Source: Saccharothrix australiensis (GTDB lineage Bacteria; Actinomycetota; Actinomycetes; Mycobacteriales; Pseudonocardiaceae). From it: a DNA stretch of 64,000 nucleotides. Both the position numbers and the translations under genes were made by a program. Shown one piece after another: positions 50,482 to 60,117 of the stretch. How positions within the stretch are numbered: the first letter of the stretch is position 1; each line of letters begins with the position of its first letter. The stretch covers positions 3,621,501-3,685,500 of the forward strand of contig NZ_RBXO01000001.1 in NCBI RefSeq assembly GCF_003634935.1. The letters are read 5' to 3'. The notes under the pieces were generated by a model, which worked only from the letters and a program-made list of their open reading frames with translations, did not search any database and had not been told where the DNA came from.

Positions 50482-52193
50482 CTACGGCTTGATCTCCACG
50501 CGCAGCAGGGTCTCCGGCTTGGCCGACGTGCTGCGACCAGTGCCCACCTGCAGGGCCCCGTTCGGGTTGATCTTGTCGGTCCGCTGCTCACCGGAGGGTT
50601 CCCGCACCTCGACGATGCCGCCGTGGCTGGGGGTCCGGCCGTGGCCGTCACCGCGGATCTCGAAGACGTCGGGCACCAGCATCGTCAGATAGCCCGACGT
50701 CCCGATGACCTTGAGGCAGAACACGCCGTCATCGTTCGGCCCGACCTCCAGGTCGGTGGTGCGGACCTCCATCAGGCCGATGCCCTCGGAGGGCTGCTGA
50801 CCGCACGGCGTGTAGACGACGTGCCCGTCGCCGGAGAGCAGCTGGACCTTGTCCTCGTCCAGGATGCGCTGCGCGCCCGGCCGGGTGGTTGAAGTCCTCC
50901 ACCGGGAGTCCCTGTTCGGCGGCAGGCTCGGCCTGCTGCCCCGAGGCGACCAGCGCGCCCGCCGACAGCACCCGGTTGACCTTGACCCGGTGCTGGACGT
51001 CGCGTCCGGGTAGTCCGGGTTGCGCAGGAAGTTCCGCACGTCCGCGTCGTAGCCGGCGAGCGCGGCGTCGGCCGCGTCCTTGAGCCGCCGGCTGCCCACC
51101 GTGGCGACGCTGCGCAGCGTCACGCGGTCGTCCTGCGCCGCTGCCCGTTCCAGGCCGGTGCGGACGTGCTTTCGCACCAGCGGGTCGGCCCCGGTCAACG
51201 CGCCTTCGGCGGCCTGGCGCGTCCACGGGTCGCTCGCCTCCGCCAATCGCAGCGCGATCCGGCGGCCGTGGCGCACCACGAGCGCGGGGTCCGCGTCCGG
51301 CGCGGTCGCCTCGCCGATCAGCCGCTTCGTCTCGGCGTCGCGCAGCGACTCCTGGGCGGCGTCCCACTGCTGGGCGGTGGTCGACTGCTGGGCGGTGGTC
51401 GACTGCTGGGCGGTGGTCGACTGCTGGGCGGTGGTCGGCTACGACATGGCGGTCTTCGCCTCGGCCGCCGCCGTGCGGGCCTGTTCGCTGCGAGCGGTCA
51501 GCTTCTCCTCGTCGACCTTGCGGGTGGCGTCGTAGATCGCCTTCGCCTGCCCGGCCGCGTCCACGGCGGTCTGCGCCGCGTTCGTGGCGTTGCTCGCGTG
51601 CCGGGACGCCTCGGCGACGGCCTTGTCCGCGGTGACCGCGTGGTCGGCGGCCTTCTGCGCGGCGTCGGCGGCTGCGGCGGCGTTCTGGCCCGCGTTGCCG
51701 GCGTCCTGCGCGGCCTCGGCGACGTAGCCCTCGACGGCCTTCGTCGCGAATTCCTTGGCCAGAGCGGCCTCGGCGACGGCCTTGGCCGACGCGTCCCTTG
51801 GCCGCCTGCGTCGCCTGCGCGGCCACCTCGCCGGGGACCTTGGCTGCGTCGGCCAGTTCCGCGACCGACGCGGTCTCCTTGTCGCGGGCCTGGGCGGTCG
51901 GCCACTCGAAGTCGAAGAAGTTCTGGAGCGCCTCCAGGGTGCCGGCGTCCAGCGCCTCCTGCGCCTTCGCGCGGAGGTCGGGCCCGCCGACCGCGACGGC
52001 GGCGGGCGAGTGCGCGTCGAGCGCCCGTTGAGCGGCCTGCTTCACGGCGCAGCCGCCGCAAGACGGCACACCGGCCACCCACGCGCGGTCGTCGTTCTCG
52101 GCGGCGTGACGGTCACCGTGCCGACCAAGGTGGTGAACGCCAGGAGGAACGAGGTCAACCACCGGCTTCTTCGTGTGCGAGTGCTCGGACCAT
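50482..52193 (-). pseudogene. Disrupted ALF-repeat secreted protein gene
   Basis: Read from 52193 leftward, pieces of one protein appear in different frames. They are a signal-like RWLTSFLLAFTTLVGTVTV, ALF-type repeats (AVKQAAQRALDAHSPAAVAV; AKAQEALDAGTLEALQNFF), an Ala-rich coiled-coil stalk that is only open after a frameshift near 51797 (AKAVAEAALAKEFATKAVEG), an in-frame TAG at 51439-51441, four Ser-Thr-Thr-Ala-Gln-Gln repeats, more ALF units (RRLKDAADAALAGYDADVRN), another shift near 51000 and one back near 50890, then an intact C-terminal domain ending RVEIKP at 50482. At least three frameshifts plus a stop make function unlikely. Intact relatives are secreted proteins of unknown function. 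Confidence 0.7.
51367..51438. repeat. 18-bp tandem repeat, four copies
   Basis: Unit CTGCTGGGCGGTGGTCGA occurs three times exactly and a fourth time with the last base changed, inside the ALF pseudogene. On the minus strand it encodes Ser-Thr-Thr-Ala-Gln-Gln units. Confidence 0.95.
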
Positions 52194-52410
52194 GCCTCTG
52201 AGGCCCCCGCGTAACGGCCGTCGATCCACGAACCCCTTCGCACCGCGGCGGCGGCGCTCGTCGGGCCGGGGACGGCGACGGGTACGCGGCCGGGAACCTC
52301 TCCCGGAGAGCGCGGGGCCGGGTTCGACGGCGTGTAATGAACGGAAGTCCCGTCACGACAACCGATGTGAGCGTTCGTGCTGCTGTCGAACGGACTGATC
52401 GGATGGTCGG

Positions 52411-52887
52411 ATGACGGAGATGACTCGTCCTGACAACATCGGCTCGGCGGAGAAGACGGCGACGATCGCCGACCTCGCGCGGCACGTCGTGCGGGCGGTG
52501 GAACCGGAGCAGGCGGACTACCTGGAGCTGGTGACCGCGTCCTGGGAAAGCGGCGCGGGATCGCGGAGAACGCCGGCGTGGACCGGCGGCACCGTCGGCT
52601 CCGGTGTGCAGCCCGCCGTGTTGGCCGACCTCGTGTACCCGCTGCTGGCCGGGACGTTCGCGCAGGTGCTCGGCGCGTCCGCGTTCGCCGCCCTCCAGCG
52701 CAGGCGGTGGTGGCGGCGCAAGCGCGCGGTCGTCCCGTCGACGCGGATCACCCTGACCGCCGAACAGGTCGAGCGGGCACGGGCCGCCGTCGTCGCGCAC
52801 GGCATGACGCTGGGGCTGTCGGAGGCGGAGGCGACCATGCTGGCCGACGCCGTGCACGGCGCGCTGCGCAGGGCCGACGACGAGTGA
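52411..52887 (+). CDS. Unknown small protein paired with an M48 protease
   Basis: 158 aa. An acidic helical N-terminus (TIADLARHVVRAVEPEQADY) leads to a hydrophobic segment VLADLVYPLLAGTFAQVLGASAFAAL (about 70-95, possible membrane contact). Next come a very basic patch RRRWWRRKR and a C-terminal helix pair (TAEQVERARAAVVAHGMTLGLS; EATMLADAVHGALRR). No family recognised. The stop overlaps the protease start as GTGA, so the two are made together. A regulator, adaptor or substrate of the protease is possible. Confidence 0.75.
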   Translation: MTEMTRPDNIGSAEKTATIADLARHVVRAVEPEQADYLELVTASWESGAGSRRTPAWTGGTVGSGVQPAVLADLVYPLLAGTFAQVLGASAFAALQRRRWWRRKRAVVPSTRITLTAEQVERARAAVVAHGMTLGLSEAEATMLADAVHGALRRADDE

Positions 52888-55676
52888 GCGCGCCCGCCGT
52901 CGACGACCGGCCCCGGCCGGTGCAGGCGCCCGCACCCGACCGCCCGTGGTGGGCCTACGTGCTGGTGTGGGTCGCGCTGGCGGTCATCGGGGCGGGCGCG
53001 GGCCAGGCGCTGTTCACCACCCTCGACCTGGGCGACACCGTCGGCACGCAGGTGTGCCTGGTGCGCAACGGGATCTCCGTGGACGGCGCGGACCCGGTGA
53101 CGACCGACCAGTCGGTGTACGGGTCGTGCGTGCGCGACTACTTCCGCGTGCAGGCCACCGCCGTCCTCGCCGGCGCCGTCGCCCTCCCGGTCGCCGCGTG
53201 GCTGCTCATGCTGCTGGGCGGCGTCGGCACGCGGTGGCGGCTGCGGCCGGGCGCGGTCGCCGGGATGCCCGCGGGCGCGGAGCGCCTGACCGGGCGCTTC
53301 GCCGAGCTGTGCGACAGCCAGGGCCTGACCGGGCGGCACCGGCCGCGCCTGGTGCTCGCGCCGCCGGGGACCGGTGTGGCGCAGGCGTTCACCACCGGCC
53401 TGCCCGGATCGCGCCCGTGGGTGGTCGTCCCGCTGTCCTACGCCTACGCCGACCCGGCCGCGTTCGACGCGGTGGCCGCCCACGAGCTGGGCCACGTCCG
53501 CTCCCGCGACGTGCTGTGGGCCTCGGCCGTGTGGTGGGCCGGGTGGTTGGCCGTGCCCGCGCTGCTGCTCGCCCTGGTCCCGTTGGCGGGCACGCCCGCC
53601 GTGGCGTGGGACGCCTACCGCGGCGCGCTGGTCGTCGCGGTGGCCGTGGCGGTGGCGATGTTCGTGCTGCGCGCGGGGTTGCTGCGCCGCCGCGAGCTGG
53701 CCGCCGACCGCCACGTGGTCGAGGTGCTGGCCGACCCGAACGCGGTGGCGGCCCTCGTCCGGCCCTCGGGGAAGCGCAGGGCGGGTGTGTTCGCCACCCA
53801 CCCCACGGCCGGTGACCGGCTGGCCGCGGGCCTGGCGACGCGCCACCCCGAGGGCGGCTTCGTCGTCACCGTCGCGGTCGGCGTCGTGGCGATGGCGGCA
53901 CACCACGTCGCGTTCTCCGTCCTGAGCAGCCTGCGGTGGACGTTCGACGCCGACGTGACCGCCTCGGCCCCGGTGGTCGCGGCGGTGCTGTGGTCGTCGG
54001 TGGTGGTGCCCTTGTGGACCAGGCGGGCGCCGGTCACCCCCGGTCGGTGGACCGGTCCGCTGGCCGGTGCGGTGGTGGGGCTCGTCGTCGGGTACCTCCT
54101 CCAGCCGCCCGGCGTGATCACCGTCCTCGCCGCCACACCGGGGCGTGGCCTGCTGCTGGTGCTGTTGTTGTTGCCGGGCTTGGTGTTGGCCGCGTTCGCG
54201 GCCGCCCTGCTCGCCGCGGGACTGGCCGCCCGCCTCACCGTCCACTCCGGACACCCGCGTCTCCGCCGGTTCGGCGCGGTGCTCGCGGTGACGTCCGCCC
54301 TCTCCGCGCTCTGGGGCACCGTCATCGCGGCCACGACGGCCCACGTCGTCACCGAGGGCGTCGGGTCGATCCGGTGGTTCCTGGTGGTCAACGGCGACGA
54401 CCGGGTCTGGCGTTACGCGGCGGCGCTGGTCCTCGTCGGGCTGGTCCTCGCCGTCTTGCGCACCCGTCCGGGACGTCCCGCCCTGGCGGTGAGCGCGGTC
54501 GCCGCCGTGACCGGTGGGGTGGCGGCGGCCCTGTCCTGGCAACTCCGTTCGGGTGGCGGGCTCTCCGACGCCCGGAGCGACTTCCTGACCCACCAGGGCT
54601 GGTGGATCTGCGCACTCGCCGGGCTGGTCGCCGTCGCGGCCGTGGTGGTGGTCAACGGCGGCGCGCCGGCCGAGGTGCCGATCGCGGTCCTTTGTGGACT
54701 GACGGTGACCGTGTCGGCCGGTGCCGTCCAGTACGCGGCGGTGTGGATCGGGTCCGGCGTCCGATCGGACTTCTTCCGGGAATCGCTCCGGATGCCGGGC
54801 TGGTTGCTGCTGCTGGCCCTGGCCGGCGCCGCCCCGCTGATCGCGGCGGTCGTGGCGGTGACCCGGCGTCGGGAACCGCGCGGCGGCGCGGTCCGCTGGG
54901 CCGCGGGCGCGGGCGGTGTCACCGCGTTGCTCTCCCTGCTGCTCGTGGCAGGCGGCCTGTCGAGCGTCACGGTGGTGGAGGGGGACCTCGCCCGACCCGA
55001 CGCCCGGTCCCGTCCCACTTCGACGGAAGCCGCGCCGCCTTCGTCGCCTCCTGAGGCGTCCGTCGAGCCGGAGCGCCCCCTGGACCAGCAGGCCGCCACC
55101 ACGGCCTTGTCCGACGTGCCCGGCGTGCTACCGCCCGGCGCGAAGAGCGCGCCCGACGCCGCCGAGACCTCGTCCACGCTCGTCCCGGACACCTGCGACG
55201 CGGCCGCCAAGCGGACGGCCGCGAACAAGAAGGCCCTCCCGCGCGCGGCGGAGGCCGAGCAGCGGTTCACGTTCCCGCTGGGTGACGCCCCGGACGGCGG
55301 AACCATCTCGGTGTCGGTCACCTCGCACCCGGCCGCCCCGCCCGGTTTCTCGGACCTCGACGCCGAGAACGAGGCGTGCGCGCGGTTCCGGCTGCCCAGC
55401 GAGCGACAGGACGACGGCTACCTGGACTGCCGCATCACCGCTCGGCCCGCGCACGACTTCCCGTTGGCGCGCAAGCGGAACGTCACCGCCCAGGGTCGGA
55501 TCAAGGGCGTGCCGATGGTCGTCGTCGTGCACGACTACGCGGCGACCTTCGGCCTCAACCGGGTGGAGGTCAGCCTGAGCTGGTTCTACCTCACCGCGGC
55601 TCCGCCGCAGGCGGTGCTCGACGAGGCCGACCGGATCGCGACGAGCGCGATGAACGTCATCGCGGCGAGGCTGTGA
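52884..55676 (+). CDS. Large M48-type membrane metalloprotease with extracytoplasmic C-terminal domain
   Basis: 930 aa. The zinc motif AAHELGHVRSRD has His200 and His204, with Glu271 in RRRELAADRHVVEVL as third ligand; HtpX/Ste24-like core about 100-320. Transmembrane segments flank it, and at least eight more follow up to about 690. A Pro/Ser/Glu-rich spacer (about 710-770) leads to a C-terminal globular domain (about 775-930) probably outside the cell. M48 enzymes cleave membrane or peptide substrates, and some Gram-positive relatives control receptors. Its fused C-terminal domain is unusual. GTG start overlaps the upstream gene. Confidence 0.85.
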   Translation: MSAPAVDDRPRPVQAPAPDRPWWAYVLVWVALAVIGAGAGQALFTTLDLGDTVGTQVCLVRNGISVDGADPVTTDQSVYGSCVRDYFRVQATAVLAGAVALPVAAWLLMLLGGVGTRWRLRPGAVAGMPAGAERLTGRFAELCDSQGLTGRHRPRLVLAPPGTGVAQAFTTGLPGSRPWVVVPLSYAYADPAAFDAVAAHELGHVRSRDVLWASAVWWAGWLAVPALLLALVPLAGTPAVAWDAYRGALVVAVAVAVAMFVLRAGLLRRRELAADRHVVEVLADPNAVAALVRPSGKRRAGVFATHPTAGDRLAAGLATRHPEGGFVVTVAVGVVAMAAHHVAFSVLSSLRWTFDADVTASAPVVAAVLWSSVVVPLWTRRAPVTPGRWTGPLAGAVVGLVVGYLLQPPGVITVLAATPGRGLLLVLLLLPGLVLAAFAAALLAAGLAARLTVHSGHPRLRRFGAVLAVTSALSALWGTVIAATTAHVVTEGVGSIRWFLVVNGDDRVWRYAAALVLVGLVLAVLRTRPGRPALAVSAVAAVTGGVAAALSWQLRSGGGLSDARSDFLTHQGWWICALAGLVAVAAVVVVNGGAPAEVPIAVLCGLTVTVSAGAVQYAAVWIGSGVRSDFFRESLRMPGWLLLLALAGAAPLIAAVVAVTRRREPRGGAVRWAAGAGGVTALLSLLLVAGGLSSVTVVEGDLARPDARSRPTSTEAAPPSSPPEASVEPERPLDQQAATTALSDVPGVLPPGAKSAPDAAETSSTLVPDTCDAAAKRTAANKKALPRAAEAEQRFTFPLGDAPDGGTISVSVTSHPAAPPGFSDLDAENEACARFRLPSERQDDGYLDCRITARPAHDFPLARKRNVTAQGRIKGVPMVVVVHDYAATFGLNRVEVSLSWFYLTAAPPQAVLDEADRIATSAMNVIAARL
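54687..54702. repeat. Copy 2 of the 16-nt palindromic motif GTCCTTTGTGGACTGA
   Basis: It is identical to 31482-31497 but lies inside the M48 gene, where it forces CTT, TGT and GGA codons that are rare in this GC-rich sequence. Confidence 0.6.
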
Positions 55677-56064
55677 GCCGCTCGGCCAAGCGGCCACCGC
55701 TCGGAACGACCGCCGCTCGCGCGGCCGAGCACCTGCCCGACTACGTCACCCGCACCCCCGCCCTCCGGCTGCTGGGCCGCGCGCACGCCGTGCTGGGCGG
55801 TACGAGCACGCGATCGAGCACCTGCACCGGGCCCTTGCCCCGGCCGAGCAGCACGACCACCCGACCCGGCAGGCGCACACCCACCGGTCCCTCACCTGGC
55901 CGTGGCAGCAGCGCGGCGACGACCGGCGGGCCTGGAGCACTCGCGCCACGCCCTGGAACTCTTCCGCGCCCTCGGCGAGCCCGCGTGGGAAGCCGAGGCG
56001 CTCAACTCGGCGGGCTGGTACGCGGCCCGTCCGGGCCACCACGACACCGCCGCGACCGCAGACC
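55673..56064 (+). pseudogene. Second TPR remnant of an AfsR-like regulator, frameshifted
   Basis: From 55673 one frame gives AARAAEHLPDYVTRTPALRLLGRAHAVLGG. The next piece (YEHAIEHLHRALAPAEQHDH) is in another frame after about 55800. After about 55930 a third frame continues EHSRHALELFRALGEPAWEA and EALNSAGWYAARPGHHD, then stops resembling TPR. Together they read as consecutive AfsR-type TPR units broken by two frameshifts. The end overlaps in sequence type with the start of the remnant at 12892 (ALN..GWYAAR). A small secreted-protein gene lies beside it here as well. Confidence 0.65.
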
Positions 56065-56181
56065 TCGATCCGCGCGTACCGCCTGTGGCCGGGTGCGTGT
56101 GGCCGGGCGCGGAGCGGTTCGACGGTGCCGGCCCGTCCCACCGCTCCACGCCCCGCCTGGACCCGGGCGCGTGCCCGGGGG

Positions 56182-56610
56182 TCACCACCAATCGGTGGCG
56201 TTGCCCGGCGTGCAGGTGCCGTTCGGGTCGACCACGTAGCAGGCCCGGAACGCCCGGTTCGGGCTCGAACTGGTCGGGTACGCCTGCGTGTAGTTGCGGT
56301 TGCCCGCCGTGTAGGTCGAGAAGTCGTCCCAGACCCGGTCACCGTTCAGGTCGACCTCGAAGCGGATGAACTCCGGCCCGTTGTAGTTGAGGATGCGGCC
56401 CCACCCGTACTGGAGACCGCCGCAGTTGCCCGAGCGGACCTGGACGATCCGGCCGTTCACCACCCGCTCCCGCTCCGTCTGCGGGTTGGAGCACGTGGCC
56501 GGGTCGCTCCACCACGGAGGCGCGTCCGCCGCCGTGGCGACGCCCGCGGTCAGCAGCGTGGTCGCGGTGGCGGCCGTCAGTATGGCCGCGATCTTCGTCG
56601 TCTTCCTCAT
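56182..56610 (-). CDS. Small secreted protein, unknown function
   Basis: 142 aa. Sec signal MRKTTKIAAILTAATATTLL to VATAADA, then an approximately 115-residue mature domain with four Cys (ATCSN, GNCGG, RACYV, GTCTP) and a WGRI.NYNGPEFIRFEVDLNGD region with Asp/Asn loops that could bind calcium. AGGGGG upstream supports the ATG at 56610. It resembles short secreted actinobacterial proteins of the DUF2690 type only loosely. Convergent with the TPR remnant. Confidence 0.75.
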   Translation of the reverse strand: MRKTTKIAAILTAATATTLLTAGVATAADAPPWWSDPATCSNPQTERERVVNGRIVQVRSGNCGGLQYGWGRILNYNGPEFIRFEVDLNGDRVWDDFSTYTAGNRNYTQAYPTSSSPNRAFRACYVVDPNGTCTPGNATDWW

Positions 56611-57976
56611 CGATCCCCCTTGTCGCGGGTTTCCGCGGACGCGGTCGGCGCTCCCGCTCGGAACCGGGCCCGTCGAGCGCCACCCCGTTCGGCCGGATCG
56701 AGAGAACTGCGTGAGGCCGCGCGGAGCCGCCAGGCGGTGTACTCGGCGTCGGTGATTCCGGCACAGCTCGGTGTCGTTCCTCCCCGCCGACACGAGCGCC
56801 TTGCCGTCCGTCCAAACATGGTGCCACCGCGAGTGGAGGCAGGCATCAACCCAATCGGGTGAACACGTGGAGGGCTGATCGCCCGGCCGCGAACCGGCGC
56901 GAGGTGGGCACCGGGCCCGGCCGGACGCCGTAACGGTGGTGACGGCGGTGACGACGAGGGCCGTGAGCGACCGCACGGGCCGCTCACGGCCCTCGTCGGC
57001 CGTGAGCCGCGCGAGCGGGGTGAACCCGTGCTGGTCGACCGGGGCCGCGGTCGCGGGCAGCAGGACGACGGCGGTGCCCGCGGTCCGGTCCAGGGCTCGC
57101 GCGTCCGCCCCGACCCCGTCGTGCCGACCAGCGCACCGGATCGCCTTGAGCCACGTGCTGAGCGAGGAGAGCGTCAGGCCCGACACCGCCGTCCCGCGCG
57201 GTGAGAGCGTGGCGGCGGCGACCACCGGGTGCCGGGAACCCATGCGCCGCACCGGTTCCGCGTGAGCGCCGCGTCGCCGCGCGCACTCGTCACGACGACC
57301 ACCGGACAAGTCCGACCTCCCCGAACCCGTTGCCACAGCGACGATCCGACCGTGCTGGGCGTGGCTCCGGTCGACATGGGACCTTCGGCTACCGTTGGCG
57401 CGACTTCGGTTCCGCTGTGACGGCCATGAACGTGGAGTGTCCTTTCCGGACCTGCTGCCGCTGCTGGTCGGCGAGCTGCTCCAGCACGGCCGGGTCGACA
57501 TGACCCGGTACTTCCTCGGCGAGCGAACCGCCCCTGCGGCGGCTCGCCGGAGGGGCGTCACCGTTCGGCGAACACGACACCACGGGCTCGGGAATATCCG
57601 GGCACCCCGCTCCCCGTCCGCGGAGCGGTGGCGGTGGCGGTGGCGAGTGCACAGTGGATGATCCCACCGCCGACGGTCGGCTGACGCCATCGTCGGGCGT
57701 TCGACCGGGGGGCCGTTGGGGTTACCGCGACGAGCGCGGGTTCACACCGTCGGTGGAGGCCCGGACGCGCCTCGTGTCTGTTTCCGGTCCGTTCGGCTAC
57801 TCGTCGCGCGTCGTTCAGGTGGTATCCGGCGGCGTCCCTGGGCGACCGCGCCACGCGTCTCCCATCCTGTCCGGGGACGAGGCACGGTTCCCAGTCCGCC
57901 TTGCCGCCGTTCCGGCGTCGGACCCACGCCGATCCGGACGTCGCACGCCGCCGCTGCTCTCGGGAAGGAGCGCGTC
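56611..57976. other. 1.37-kb stretch without a recognisable gene
   Basis: Several frames stay open on both strands, as expected at this GC content, but none has a start with ribosome site plus a recognisable motif. Short stretches near 56950-57120 (minus; FTPLARLTADEGR) and 57395-57540 (plus; FPDLLPLLVGELLQHGRVDM) look protein-like and may be decayed genes. Confidence 0.5.
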
Positions 57977-59383
57977 GTGGTGTCCGACCACGGGAAGCCG
58001 CAGGCCGTGATGGTGCTGGCGATCGGCTATTTCCTCTGGTACACCCCGTACGCGGCGTTGACCAAGGCGTTGTCCGCCGGACTGCTCCCGGTCGACGCCG
58101 CGGAGGCGGGCGGGGTGGCGCTCCTGCCCGCCGCGGCGATCGGCACGCTGCTGGGCGTCGGCGCCTACCTCGCGGTGTCGGGCCGGTGGCGGGATGTGCC
58201 GATCGGCCGCGGTGACTGGTCGGGGGGACTGCTGTTCGCCGGTTTCTGCACCGCGGTGATCATGGCGACCACGACGTTGAACTTCACCTTCGCCGGCATC
58301 TCCGTCCTGCTGATGCTGCTGGTGATGCGCGGCGGCGTGCTGATCCTCTCGCCGCTGGTCGACGCCTTCCGGCGGCGGCCCGTCTCGCGCGACTCGTGGA
58401 TCGCCCTGGCGCTCAGCCTGATCGCGGTGTGCGTGGCGCTCGGCGACGTGAACGGCTACCACCTCACCCTCGGCGCGGTGCTCAGCGTCGGCCTGTACCT
58501 GGCGGGCTACGCGGGGCGGTTCGAGGTGATGAGCCGGGTGGCCAAGACCGACGTCGGCACCGTGGACCGGCGCTACTTCGCGGGAGAGGCGCTCGGCGCG
58601 GCCTGCTGGCAGGTCGCGCTGTGCGCGGTGCTGGCCGTCGCGGGACCGCTCGCGGGCGGCCTGCGCGCGGGCTTCGGGCTGCTGTTCACGCCGACCGGGG
58701 CGGTCGCGGTGGTGATCGGGCTGCTGTACGCGGCGCTGTTCACGTTCGGCACGCGGATCTACCTCGACCCGCGCGAGTACACGTGGTGCGTGCCGGTCAA
58801 CCGGGGCGCGAGCCTGCTGGCCGGCATCGTCGCGTCCTACCTGCTGACCGCGCTCGCCGGGCCGGCCGCGCCGGGTCCCGCCCAACTGGTCGCGACGGCG
58901 ATGGTCCTGCTGGCCATCGCGGTGCTCGCGTTCCCGGCGCGGGAGCGGCGGGTGCTGCTGTTCGTCTGCGGTGACAACACCTGCCGGTCGCCGATGGCCT
59001 CGGCGGTCGCGCGCCTGCTGCTGGACCACGACCGGGAGTGGGCGGTGGCCAGCGCGGGCATCACGGCGCAGCCGGGGCGGCGGCTGTCCGCGCAGGCGCG
59101 CCACGCGCTGCGGGAGGCCGGTGTGCCCGTGCCCCGGCACTGGTCGCGACCGCTGACCGCGGCGATGATCGCCGCCGCGGACACGGTGTACTGCATGACC
59201 GTCGGGCAGCGCGACGCCGCGCGGGCCATGCTGCCCCGGCACGCCGACAAGGTGGTCTGCCTCGACCCCGACCGCGACGTCCTCGCGCCGACGGGCCAGG
59301 CCGCCAGCTCCTACCAGGAGTGCCTGGGCCAGTTGCGGTCGGCGGTGTCCCTGCGGCTGCGGGAGCGGGGCTGCCGTGCCTGA
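57977..59383 (+). CDS. Membrane transporter-like domain fused to low-molecular-weight protein tyrosine phosphatase/arsenate reductase-like domain
   Basis: 468 aa. Residues about 8-320 form about ten hydrophobic helices of drug/metabolite-transporter (EamA) appearance (VMVLAIGYFLWYTPYAALTK; TTLNFTFAGISVLLMLLVMR). Residues about 325-468 are an LMW-PTP fold: VLLFVCGDNTCRSPMASAVA gives the C(X)5R loop with Cys331. The general-acid Asp is probably in LDPDRDVLAP. GGAAGGAG six nt upstream supports GTG 57977. The fusion suggests that a phosphorylated or thiol-linked solute is processed at the membrane, or that transport is phosphatase-controlled. It converges on the nitroreductase with 1 nt between stops. 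Confidence 0.82.
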   Translation: MVSDHGKPQAVMVLAIGYFLWYTPYAALTKALSAGLLPVDAAEAGGVALLPAAAIGTLLGVGAYLAVSGRWRDVPIGRGDWSGGLLFAGFCTAVIMATTTLNFTFAGISVLLMLLVMRGGVLILSPLVDAFRRRPVSRDSWIALALSLIAVCVALGDVNGYHLTLGAVLSVGLYLAGYAGRFEVMSRVAKTDVGTVDRRYFAGEALGAACWQVALCAVLAVAGPLAGGLRAGFGLLFTPTGAVAVVIGLLYAALFTFGTRIYLDPREYTWCVPVNRGASLLAGIVASYLLTALAGPAAPGPAQLVATAMVLLAIAVLAFPARERRVLLFVCGDNTCRSPMASAVARLLLDHDREWAVASAGITAQPGRRLSAQARHALREAGVPVPRHWSRPLTAAMIAAADTVYCMTVGQRDAARAMLPRHADKVVCLDPDRDVLAPTGQAASSYQECLGQLRSAVSLRLRERGCRA

Positions 59384-59384
59384 G

Positions 59385-60053
59385 TCACCGGTGCCAGTCG
59401 ACGTACTCGCGCAGCGGCGCGCGGCCGGGGCGGAACGCGTTCACCGGCGCGTCGGGGTCGGGGTGGCCGACGGCGAGGCCGCAGACGATCACGGCGTCGC
59501 GCAGGCCGAGCTGGTCGCGGATCAGGTCGGCGTAGCCCGCGACGCTGTACTGCGGGCAGCTGCCGAGCCCGACGGCGGTCAGGCCGGTCATCACGTTCTG
59601 GAGGAAGAGGCCCATTTCCAGGAAGGTGCCCGGCACCGCGCCGCCGGGCAGGTGGAAGATCATCTCCACCGGCGCGCCGAAGAACTCGTGGTTGGCCCGG
59701 ATGTGCAGCCGCCGCGCCTCGGCGTCGGCCCGGTCGACGTTCCCGGCGTCGTACACGCCGCGCCCGAACTCGGCGGCGCGGCGGCGCAGCAGGTCGTCCG
59801 GCTCGGCGATCCGGTTCGGGTAGTCCGGCGACACCGGCACGCCGGCGTCGTGCGCGGCGCACAACCGCCGGGACAGCTCGTCCCTGGCGCGACCGGTGAC
59901 CACGGCGACGCGCCAGGGTTGGGTGTTCCGGGTGGACGGCGCGTGCGCGGCGGCCGTCAGCACCTCGCGCAGCACGTCCGGTTCGACCGGTCGGTCGAGG
60001 AACGCGCGGACGCAGTGCCGCCGCGTCAGCGGCGAGAGCGGGGGTGGCGCCAC
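59385..60053 (-). CDS. Nitroreductase-family FMN oxidoreductase
   Basis: 222 aa. RRHCVRAFLDRPVEPDVLRE (FMN phosphate-binding RRSxRxF type) near 12, AAHAPSTRNTQPWRVAVV (about 35-52), then VEMIFHLPGG and FLQNVMTGLTAVGLGSCPQY near 148. It reduces nitro, quinone or enone groups with NAD(P)H, or acts as a flavin-dependent oxidase or dehydrogenase. The GTG at 60053 is chosen over a longer form because a -10-like TAGCAT lies about 8 nt upstream (leaderless type) and the family N-terminus starts right after it. Confidence 0.88.
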   Translation of the reverse strand: MAPPPLSPLTRRHCVRAFLDRPVEPDVLREVLTAAAHAPSTRNTQPWRVAVVTGRARDELSRRLCAAHDAGVPVSPDYPNRIAEPDDLLRRRAAEFGRGVYDAGNVDRADAEARRLHIRANHEFFGAPVEMIFHLPGGAVPGTFLEMGLFLQNVMTGLTAVGLGSCPQYSVAGYADLIRDQLGLRDAVIVCGLAVGHPDPDAPVNAFRPGRAPLREYVDWHR

Positions 60054-60117
60054 GCGTCCCGATGCTAGCGACGCCGCAGCACGTTTCCCATACCCCGGCC
60101 CAGAAACGCAGGTGCCC

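Noticed and set aside
51367-51438. 18-bp repeats as a CRISPR or iteron array
   Set aside because: There are no spacers; the repeats encode Ser-Thr-Thr-Ala-Gln-Gln units within a pseudogene; no replication gene is nearby.
56936-57265. Open frames as a gene in the 56.6-58.0 kb gap
   Set aside because: No ribosome site, no family motif, and both strands are equally open.
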